The notes under the pieces: generated by a model
Told to the model about the DNA's origin: nothing
The model's database searches: none
The model's input: only the letters and a program-made list of their open reading frames with translations
Made by a program: the position numbers and the translations under genes
Assembly (NCBI GenBank): GCA_037501455.1
Contig: CM074865.1
Coordinates: forward strand, 35,880,501 to 35,944,500
Origin: Lantana camara
Lineage: Eukaryota > Streptophyta > Magnoliopsida > Lamiales > Verbenaceae
Direction of reading: 5' to 3'
DNA: 64,000 nt
In this document: in pieces, positions 34,964 through 44,100 of the stretch
Layout: every line of letters begins with the position of its first letter
How positions within the stretch are numbered: the first letter of the stretch is position 1

Positions 34964-35069
34964 TGCATGGAGAATTTAATTATGCATGCAACCTAATATA
35001 TTTATGCATGAATTTCAATTTTTGCATGGGTTTAATATAATTATGCATGGGAGTTATAATATATGCATG
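34964..35069. promoter_or_regulatory. Phased array of six TGCATG (RY) motifs in H LTR
   Basis: TGCATG occurs at 34964, 34983, 35005, 35023, 35044 and 35064, spaced 18-22 bp, about two helical turns. The complement CATGCA is the RY core bound by B3 factors of the ABI3/FUS3 type in seeds. The array is repeated in the 3' LTR at 41483-41588. The regulatory role is inferred. Confidence 0.6.
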
Positions 35070-38027
35070 GAATTATGTTGAATTGCATATATGAGGTTGC
35101 TCGTTTATTTTGTGCTCCGTTCTCTTATGAAATGATATCGAATTGCCACGAATTTGTAATATGTTGTACATATATGTGTTATGGACATGATTTTATGCTC
35201 AAATTATGTTTTTGAATTCATTTGTTGTGTTAACGAATTTAATTTCATTTGAGGAACCAAAGCGGGAGCTAACGAGCACTTAGCGTACCCTTGGTTCCGA
35301 ATTTAAAATCTTGAGCTCGGGAACTCGGATTCGAGTTCCGTCAACTCCGCTGAACTCGTAATGAAAATTCGAGTTTAGTGAACTTAGCCTTATAATTTTC
35401 CCAATTCATTTGAAACTCCGAAATCCAACCGAAAAACGAAACGGAGACCAACTTGACCTTGTTACACTAATTCATCCATAACTTGGCCAAACCACAACCA
35501 AATTAACCATGGTTTGATTCCTTTAAACCCTAACTCAACCATCTATCTAGATATTTCAAGCCTTGACCGAGATTATCATCACTCCATCCCCAAACATCAG
35601 CCAAAGCTACTGTTTTCTCTCCAGATCCGTAACCCTTCATCCCTTGGAGATTTTGGAGCTCAAATCTCCTCCAAACTTCAACCAATCATCAAGGTAAGCT
35701 TAGGGTTGTAATATATGATTAATTCTGAGCATTTTCATCTTTTCATTCAAGATTTTGAGCCTGGTTTCATTCATTTCTGACCATTTTCCCGAAAATGGAA
35801 GTTTTGAGCAAATTCATGATCTACTTCGATTCTTAACGGTTTTGATCGATTCCAAGCATGAGAATGATTGTTTTGACATCCTCATTTCATTTATGATCAT
35901 TGATTACATGGTTGTTGAAGTATTTATGATATATCATTTATGACAATTTTCAGAAAAATCCCACGTATAGGTCACGTACACCTTCATGTCTTGATTGATC
36001 ACTTTTGGAACTGATTTCCTTGTTGAATATATGATATTTTGCTACACAATTGATGGACTTTTGTACCTGATTGAAATCGGATTGAATGAGCTCAAGCTTG
36101 CCCTGTTTTTCTTCTCGTTTGGCCCTGTTTTCACGCAGAGAAAATTGCTGTCAATTTGCTGTTTTTCCTTTTCCTTGTTGCTGTCATTTTTAGTGGCTTT
36201 TTAGCATGTATTATGGTTGAGTTGTTGCAGCAATTTGTGCCTTGTAATGTTGCCTATCTTGCTCGTACATGCCTGTCTTTTTCATGCTCTGTTTCTGCGT
36301 CTTTTTCTGTCAAACTGGGCTGTTGCTGTTGCACGACACGGGGGTGTCGATTGCTGCCTTTCCGGCGAGGCACGGGGGTGCTGCAAGGCCTGGAACTTCT
36401 GTACCGAGACACGGGGGTGTCTCGGTCCAGGCTTTGTGGGTGACACGGGGGTGTCACCCCATTCTACTTGAATTCTTTTGCTGCGTTTTCATGGGACTGC
36501 TGCTGTTCCTGCGTCTTCTTCCCTGCATGTTGAACTGTTGCTGCTGAGTATATTTGTGCATGGCTGCTGTGGAATTGTGTGTGTGTAATTGCATGAAAGT
36601 ATGATATGTATTATATATATATTGTGTAATTAAATGCATGCTTGGTTTATGTATAATGTATAGTATATATTAGGTGTGTATTTGTGCATGCATGTGTGAG
36701 TGTTGTATGTGTATAACAAATATATATGCATGCATGGCTGTGAATATATATATATATATATATTTTGCATGTAAAATATATAATGCATGCATGTTGTGTG
36801 TGAGTGTGTACGTGAGTTATATATATATATATGTAATGTGTATATATGTGTTATATTATATTATATATTATGTATGTTTATTATATATTATGTATATTTG
36901 TTATATATTCTAAATATTATTTGATTTAATTTAATTATTGAAATTAATTGATTTCTATTTCGCGTATTTATTCTACTGACTATTAATTGAACGTTCTATT
37001 TATTTTATTCCTAAATGTGAAATTGAATAATATGTGTTATGCTTCGTAAATGAATTTTAGATTAACTGATATGCATTATAAATGTTTTGAATGTTACGAA
37101 TATATGAATTTATGAATTTATGAAATTATGGAATTGAATGAGATATATGAACGAATGAATGATTATATGTTTTAAATTTATTAATCGTGCACATGAACAT
37201 TTTTATGATATAACATGATCATTTATGCATCCATGTCATATTCACTTCATTGCCGAGCGTCATATGTGGTCATTGAGTCTCATACCTTTTCTTTTACACA
37301 GATTCGGGTTTGGTCAGAAACGCGGGCGAGCCCTGAGACGCTTGTGCTTTATTTTGCTTTGGTAAAGGTGGGTTTTTCTTCTACTAGTTAAAACAACCCT
37401 ATAAATCCCTTATGTGCAAAGTTTTAAGCCGAAATAGTATATTTATATAAATCGAGTCATTTTGGGTAAATGATTTCAAACGTATGACTCCTTTTATTTA
37501 TGAAACCCTACCTTATGTTTTGGCGAGATTGTATGTATGTTATGTTCACGGGCCCCGGGACTTAGTATATGTGGCTAACCCAGGAAGCAAGGGCTGACGG
37601 GGATCCCATATACTAGTTCCAACCAATTTACGACGATACGGACCTCGTTAGGAGTTTTGACGAGGAAACGCAAGTCGGGCTTTTGAGGATTCATGTACCT
37701 TACTAGCCATTATGTATGATTCGGTGGTCAGGTCTAGCTAACTTGTCCACCACCCGGAGGAAGAAGGTGTATATGTATGATTATGATCATTTATGTATGT
37801 GCACAAAATATATGTATGATAACCAATAATTATGATATGACTACACGAGGAGAAGGTTGGAGTTTGTGCACGCTCACTCGCCGAGCTTAAACCCTTATGA
37901 ACAATTATGAATGAATATGAACGTCGTAATCCCGTTGATGTTTTTCGTTGTTTTAACCACTTGGTAAATTCTTATCAAACTTCACACGGGATTAGGGCTT
38001 GCATGTATGTGTTTCATTTATGCGATA

Positions 38028-38076
38028 TTATATATCTTATGCCCCGTTTTTATACCCACCAGTCTCTTTTAGACTG
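38028..38076 (+). promoter_or_regulatory. TATA region and R-start hairpin of element H
   Basis: ATTATATATC lies about 30 nt before CCCACCAGTCT. CAGTCT (38060-38065) and AGACTG (38071-38076) form a perfect 6-bp stem. The 3' LTR copy of the hairpin is at 44577-44593. Confidence 0.55.
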
Positions 38077-38535
38077 AACCCGGTTGTTTTCAGCTGTTTT
38101 GTGCAGGTATAGGAGTGCTAGGCGGGAATACAAGTCGTCTAGGTCTTGCATTTATGTTTAGCACTTCTTTTCAGTATCATATTCATACTCTTGTTGATAC
38201 TTTTGTATATGATTATAGTTTTAGTTTTGGAGCGTTATGATTTTTGTAAGCCGTGAGTGCCGTTGAATATTTGGATGATCTTGTATATCTATTTTTGGAG
38301 CTTGTTAGCTCATTGTGTATATGCTATGTATTTCTTGCTTCCGCGAATTTTATGTAACTCTGATTTTATGATTCCTGTGTTGATTGGTTCAAGGGTTAGT
38401 CCCGCCTAGCATAGCGTGTGTGTTGTGTCCCCGTTCGCCGTGGATTTGACACGTGTATGGACTTCCATTCCATATACGGGTCGGGTCTCGGTGCGGGGGA
38501 TGTGGTACCTTACGCTCGGGTACTACATCCTTAAG

Positions 38536-38547
38536 TGGTATCAGAGC
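38536..38547 (+). other. Primer-binding site of element H
   Basis: TGGTATCAGAGC lies eight bases after the 5' LTR end, complementary to initiator Met tRNA. Confidence 0.95.
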
Positions 38548-38741
38548 TTAGGGTTGCAAAACCTGGGCTCTAGTGTCGTGTTGAGTCAGTTAGGTCGTTC
38601 GGCTTTAGGAACAACTTGTCAATGTGTTGCATATACATTGTTTACGTGCTTGTGTGCTTTAAATCTCGAATTTTGATTGAATTAATTGCACTTGCATGCA
38701 TGGACTAAAGATAGCATGCATTTTAGTGTTCCTTGAACAGG

Positions 38742-40031
38742 ATGCCTCCACGTAGACATCGTGAGAGATCTCCCGGACATCGTCGTCATCATGATCGATC
38801 TCCTACGCCTCCACCCCAACCACAAGCACCACCTATGGACATGGGAAATTTCATGGAAGCGGTCTTCAACTATGTAGAGCATCGGAGAGCTCAAGCTCCC
38901 CCACCACAACAAGCAGAACAACCGGCGCCTCCACCAAATCATAATAATAATAGAGACCCGCATGGGGTGTTTCTGAGTTACAACCCCCCTCGATTTTCTG
39001 GTTCTATCGACGATTCGGTCTCGGAGGGTTGGTTGATTCGACTAGAGAGGATATTTGGGGTCCGACAGTTTACTACACAAGAGAAGGCTCAATTTGCTAT
39101 ATTCCAACTTGATGGAGATGCATATGAATGGTGGGAACGAACAAGGGAGAAACTTGAGGTCGATGAAGAGGAAGTAACTTGGGAGGTCTTTAAAAGAGAA
39201 TTCAGAGAATGCTTTGTGCCGGAGGTAGTGAGAGAGAGAAAGGAGCAAGAGTTCATGGATCTAAAGCAAGGGGCTCGTACGGTGACTCAATACCTCGCCG
39301 TATCCAATAGACTCGGGAAATATGCTCCTCATGTCACCCGGGATGAGAAAAGGAAAGCAAGGAAATTCATTGCGGGGTTAAGACAGGATTTGAGACACGG
39401 CCAAGCGGGTCACAACTTCGAGTCATTTGCCGACACGGTGCAAAGAGCTTTGGTTCAAGAGGAGGAATTCAAGAAGAAGGATCCGGTTTTTAGAGCTCCT
39501 ATGGAAAGAGGTTCCGGATCGAATTCGGGAAAGAGGCCGATGGTTCAAGCTACTTCCCCTCCTAAGGTTCCGTTTAAGAAGCCAAGAATGGGAGGACCAA
39601 CTCCCCCGATTCCAATAGCTTTGCCTGCACCAACAAGGGATCGACAAGGTCCGAGTGAAGCACGATTATCCAAGCCACCATGTACATATTGTGGAGGGCC
39701 AACTCACAATTATCACAAATGCTGGAAGAGGTTGGGTTTATGCCTAATATGTGGAAAAGCTGATCATATGGCGGATACATGCCCCGACAAGACTCCGGGA
39801 TTTAAAAAGGGAGTTCAAAGGCCAATGATCCAGGCTCGTGCTTACGCCCTTGAAGGTGAAGAGCAAGATGCAGAGATCGATCCCACAGCAGTGGTAGAAG
39901 GTACCCTATGCATACATAACATGAGCATTCATGCACTCTTTGATTCGGGTGTTATGCATTCTTTTATTTCTTGTGACTTAGTTGCTATTCTGTGCTTGCC
40001 TGTTATTTGCTTTTCTTCTTGTTGTTGGTGA
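38742..40031 (+). CDS. Intact Gag of element H with protease stub
   Basis: The ATG at 38742 gives MPPRRHRERSPGHRR, matching the Gag start of element B, and yields 429 residues. A basic/proline-rich N-terminus is followed by a retrotransposon Gag capsid region (about 80-220, with YEWWERTREKL, FRECFVPEVVRERK and YAPHVTRDEKRKARKFI). A Ser/Lys-rich linker follows, then two CCHC knuckles near 313-345 (CTYCGGPTHNYHKC, CLICGKADHMADTC), and the start of the protease with DSGVMHSFIS near 400. The frame ends soon after, where a deletion joins it to RT remnants. Gag alone could form particles or package the RNA; the intact frame in a pol-deleted element fits a gag-only parasite type known in plants (TR-GAG). 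Confidence 0.9.
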   Translation: MPPRRHRERSPGHRRHHDRSPTPPPQPQAPPMDMGNFMEAVFNYVEHRRAQAPPPQQAEQPAPPPNHNNNRDPHGVFLSYNPPRFSGSIDDSVSEGWLIRLERIFGVRQFTTQEKAQFAIFQLDGDAYEWWERTREKLEVDEEEVTWEVFKREFRECFVPEVVRERKEQEFMDLKQGARTVTQYLAVSNRLGKYAPHVTRDEKRKARKFIAGLRQDLRHGQAGHNFESFADTVQRALVQEEEFKKKDPVFRAPMERGSGSNSGKRPMVQATSPPKVPFKKPRMGGPTPPIPIALPAPTRDRQGPSEARLSKPPCTYCGGPTHNYHKCWKRLGLCLICGKADHMADTCPDKTPGFKKGVQRPMIQARAYALEGEEQDAEIDPTAVVEGTLCIHNMSIHALFDSGVMHSFISCDLVAILCLPVICFSSCCW

Positions 40032-41158
40032 GTTCGCCACTGGGTGGTAATCTTCTTCGATGACATCTGGGTTTATTCGAGAACTCCGGAGGATCATGCC
40101 AGGCACCTCAAGATTGTGTTGGATACCATCCCGGCAAAGCCCGAAAACTGTTTCAGAAGTAAAGCGTTTCTGGGGTTTGGCAGATTACTATCGAAGCTTT
40201 GTACAGGATTTTCGAAGATTACAGCTCCTTTAACCCGATTGACTAAGAAGGTGGTCAAGTTTGAGTGGGACGAGGCATGAGGATAGCTTTCAACTTTTAA
40301 AGGAAAAGTTGACCACCGCTCCTGTATTAGCACTTCCTGAAGGTACAGAAAGATATACAGTTTATACGGACGCCTCAAAAGGAAGTTTGGGATGTGTGTC
40401 GATGCAAAATGGAAGAGTGATCGCCTATGCCTCAAGGAAACTGAAAGGGCATGAACAGAACTACCCCACTCACGATTCGGAATTAGTGACAGTGATCTTT
40501 GCTTTGAGTAATGAAGGGGACTTGGAAGTATTAAATACAGTGGATTTGCTGCTCAAGGCATTTAGAAACAAGGAAGTGGTTAAAATTAATGGCAGAGAAC
40601 AGGCAGTAATAAATGAAGACGATGAAAGGTGAGAGACCTGAAGGAGAATTACGGTAAGGAAATTTTCAAAGCTGTGACATCAGCTCTGTTTGAGGTAAAC
40701 GAATACAACCCGAGTGGACGTAACATTATTTCAGAAATGTGGAACTACAAGGAAGGTGGACAAAATCCGCTCATCTTCTTACAATCAGAATGTCCGATAA
40801 CTGAATAAGTTGACCAAGAGATACAATGATGAGATTGTCAGGCTTCATGGGGTACTTGTTAGTATTGTCTCGGATAGGGATCCCAGATTTACTTCACGGT
40901 TATGGCAAGAATTGCAGAAGTGTTTGGAAGCAAGGCTTCAATTCAGCACAGCTTTCCATCCTCAGACCGACGGACAATCAGAAAGGATTTTCAAGGATTG
41001 GACGGGGAGGAAAATTTAACCCTCGGGTTATGGGACCATATGAGATTTTGGAGAAGTGATAAAACCGAAGAGACTACGTGGGAGACAGAGGATAAGATGA
41101 AAAGGATTTCCCCCTGAGTTGTTTCCGAGCGAGCAGTGAATCCGAGGACGGATTCTTT
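40032..41158 (+). pseudogene. Deleted pol of element H (RT, RNase H, integrase, tail scraps)
   Basis: Pieces in order: RT catalytic region VVIFFDDIWVYSRTPEDHA (about 40044), a jump to [14 protein letters not shown], RNase [18 protein letters not shown] to [17 protein letters not shown] (ending about 40508), then foreign sequence (see 40555-40762). Integrase resumes at about 40800 ([35 protein letters not shown]), then GRGGKFNPRVMGPYEILE and a TEETTWETEDKM tail near 41070. Large internal deletions and frame changes remove most of RT and integrase. Deletions this extensive between nearly identical LTRs suggest they existed before insertion. Confidence 0.9.
40555..40762 (+). pseudogene. Captured fragment resembling the XH domain of IDN2/FDM proteins
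   Basis: Between RNase H and integrase scraps, sense with the element, lies non-retroelement coding sequence. One frame reads [18 protein letters not shown]; after a one-base shift near 40629 it continues RDLKENYGKEIFKAVTSAL, VNEYNPSGR and SEMWNYKEG. The spacing of EDDERL, AVTSAL, NEYNPSGR and E(L/M)WNxKEG is what I know from the C-terminal XH domain of plant XS/XH proteins (IDN2 and FDM family), which act with double-stranded RNA in RNA-directed DNA methylation. No intron is seen in the fragment. It is too short and broken to encode a working domain. The assignment rests on motif recognition only. Confidence 0.72.
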
Positions 41159-41172
41159 TAAGGGGGAGAGAT
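41159..41172 (+). other. Polypurine tract of element H
   Basis: AAGGGGGAGAGAT precedes the 3' LTR TG at 41173, in the GAGGACGGATTCTTTTAAGGGGG context shared with element N. Confidence 0.85.
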
Positions 41173-44100
41173 TGTAACGCCCCGACTTTTCGGACGTAAA
41201 GGTAGGACGTATGTGTTTACCTATTTGCGCGAATTAATTGTTTTACGTGGTATATATTTAATTTTTTTTTATAATTGTTATTATTATATTACATTATATT
41301 ATATTAATTTATTTTAATATTATTAATTTTATATATATATGTTTCGTATTATATATATATGCTAATTACTTTATTATTAATTTAATGATTATACTAATTA
41401 TATGTTATATTAATTAACCATGTATTAATTAATTAATTGATTATTTATGTATATATATATATTTTATACGTACAATATATTTTGCATGGAGAATTTAATT
41501 ATGCATGCAACCTAATATATTTATGCATGAATTTCAATTTTTGCATGGGTTTAATATAATTATGCATGGGAGTTATAATATATGCATGGAATTATGTTGA
41601 ATTGCATATATGAGGTTGCTCGTTTATTTTGTGCTCCGTTCTCTTATGAAATGATATCGAATTGCCACGAATTTGTAATATGTTGTACATATATGTGTTA
41701 TGGACATGATTTTATGCTCAAATTATGTTTTTGAATTCATTTGTTGTGTTAACGAATTTAATTTCATTTGAGGAACCAAAGCGGGAGCTAACGAGCACTT
41801 AGCGTACCCTTGGTTCCGAATTTAAAATCTTGAGCTCGGGAACTCGGATTCGAGTTCCGTCAACTCCGCTGAACTCGTAACGAAAATTTGAGTTTAGTGA
41901 ACTTAGCCTTATAATTTTCCCAATTCATTTGAAACTCCGAAATCCAACCGAAAAACGAAACGGAGACCAACTTGACCTTGTTACACTAATTCATCCATAA
42001 CTTGGCCAAACCACAACCAAATTAACCATGGTTTGATTCCTTTAAACCCTAACTCAACCATCTATCTAGATATTTCAAGCCTTGACCGAGATTATCATCA
42101 CTCCATCCCCAAACATCAGCCAAAGCTACTGTTTTCTCTCCAGATCCGTAACCCTTCATCCCTTGGAGATTTTGGAGCTCAAATCTCCTCCAAACTTCAA
42201 CCAATCATCAAGGTAAGCTTAGGGTTGTAATATATGATTAATTCTGAGCATTTTCATCTTTTCATTCAAGATTTTGAGCCTGGTTTCATTCATTTCTGAC
42301 CATTTTCCCGAAAATGGAAGTTTTGAGCAAATTCATGATCTACTTCGATTCTTAACGGTTTTGATCGATTCCAAGCATGAGAATGATTGTTTTGACATCC
42401 TCATTTCATTTATGATCATTGATTACATGGTTGTTGAAGTATTTATGATATATCATTTATGACAATTTTCAGAAAAATCCCACGTATAGGTCACGTACAC
42501 CTTCATGTCTTGATTGATCACTTTTGGAACTGATTTCCTTGTTGAATATATGATATTTTGCTACACAATTGATGGACTTTTGTACCTGATTGAAATCGGA
42601 TTGAATGAGCTCAAGCTTGCCCTGTTTTTCTTCTCGTTTGGCCCTGTTTTCACGCAGAGAAAATTGCTGTCAATTTGCTGTTTTTCCTTTTCCTTGTTGC
42701 TGTCATTTTTAGTGGCTTTTTAGCATGTATTATGGTTGAGTTGTTGCAGCAATTTGTGCCTTGTAATGTTGCCTATCTTGCTCGTACATGCCTGTCTTTT
42801 TCATGCTCTGTTTCTGCGTCTTTTTCTGTCAAACTGGGCTGTTGCTGTTGCACGACACGGGGGTGTCGATTGCTGCCTTTCCGGCGAGGCACGGGGGTGC
42901 TGCAAGGCCTGGAACTTCTGTACCGAGACACGGGGGTGTCTCGGTCCAGGCTTTGTGGGTGACACGGGGGTGTCACCCCATTCTACTTGAATTCTTTTGC
43001 TGCGTTTTCATGGGACTACTGCTGTTCCTGCGTCTTCTTCCCTGCATGTTGAACTGTTGCTGCTGAGTATATTTGTGCATGGCTGCTGTGGAATTGTGTG
43101 TGTGTAATTGCATGAAAGTATGATATGTATTATATATATATTGTGTAATTAAATGCATGCTTGGTTTATGTATAATGTATAGTATATATTAGGTGTGTAT
43201 TTGTGCATGCATGTGTGAGTGTTGTATGTGTATAACAAATATATATGCATGCATGGCTGTGAATATATATATATATATATTTTGCATGTAAAATATATAA
43301 TGCATGCATGTTGTGTGTGAGTGTGTACGTGAGTTATATATATATATATGTAATGTGTATATATGTGTTATATTATATTATATATTATGTATGTTTATTA
43401 TATATTATGTATATTTGTTATATATTCTAAATATTATTTGATTTAATTTAATTATTGAAATTAATTGATTTCTATTTCGCGTATTTATTCTACTGACTAT
43501 TAATTGAACGTTCTATTTATTTTATTCCTAAATGTGAAATTGAATAATATGTGTTATGCTTCTTAAATGAATTTTAGATTAACTGATATGCATTATAAAT
43601 GTTTTGAATGTTACGAATATATGAATTTATGAATTTATGAAATTATGGAATTGAATGAGATATATGAACGAATGAATGATTATATGTTTTAAATTTATTA
43701 ATCGTGCACATGAACATTTTTATGATATAACATGATCATTTATGCATCCATGTCATATTCACTTCATTGCCGAGCGTCATATGTGGTCATTGAGTCTCAT
43801 ACCTTTTCTTTTACACAGATTCGGGTTTGGTCAGAAACGCGGGCGAGCCCTGAGACGCTTGTGCTTTATTTTGCTTTGGTAAAGGTGGGTTTTTCTTCTA
43901 CTAGTTAAAACAACCCTATAAATCCCTTATGTGCAAAGTTTTAAGCCGAAATAGTATATTTATATAAATCGAGTCATTTTGGGTAAATGATTTCAAACGT
44001 ATGACTCCTTTTATTTATGAAACCCTACCTTATGTTTTGGCGAGATTGTATGTATGTTATGTTCACGGGCCCCGGGACTTAGTATATGTGGCTAACCGAG

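Larger units (their letters stand above)
34654..38527 (+). repeat. 5' LTR of element H
   Basis: TGTAACGCCCCG to ..GGTACTACA. Modules in order: RY-motif array (34964-35069), GGAACTCG/CGAGTTCC dyad with GATT loop (35320-35339), donor-like AAG|GTAAG (GT 35694), four GGGG-loop hairpins (36334-36459), AT/TGCATG-rich microsatellites (36560-36930), GGGCCC box with TAGTATATG/CATATACTA arms (37563-37615), TATA near 38028, R-start hairpin (38060-38076), acceptor-like AG at 38106, and a 12-bp TGCTAGGCGGGA/TCCCGCCTAGCA pair (38116-38127 and 38400-38411). ORFs in it recur unchanged in the 3' LTR but show no protein-like features. Confidence 0.95.

Noticed and set aside
36334..36459. Possible CRISPR-like repeat array
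   Set aside because: The repeats are short palindromes at irregular spacing inside a plant LTR, with no cas genes.
36156..36547. Several overlapping Cys-rich ORFs in H LTR, repeated at 42675-43066
   Set aside because: They overlie the hairpin cluster in several frames and are identical in both LTRs because the LTRs are young, not because of selection.
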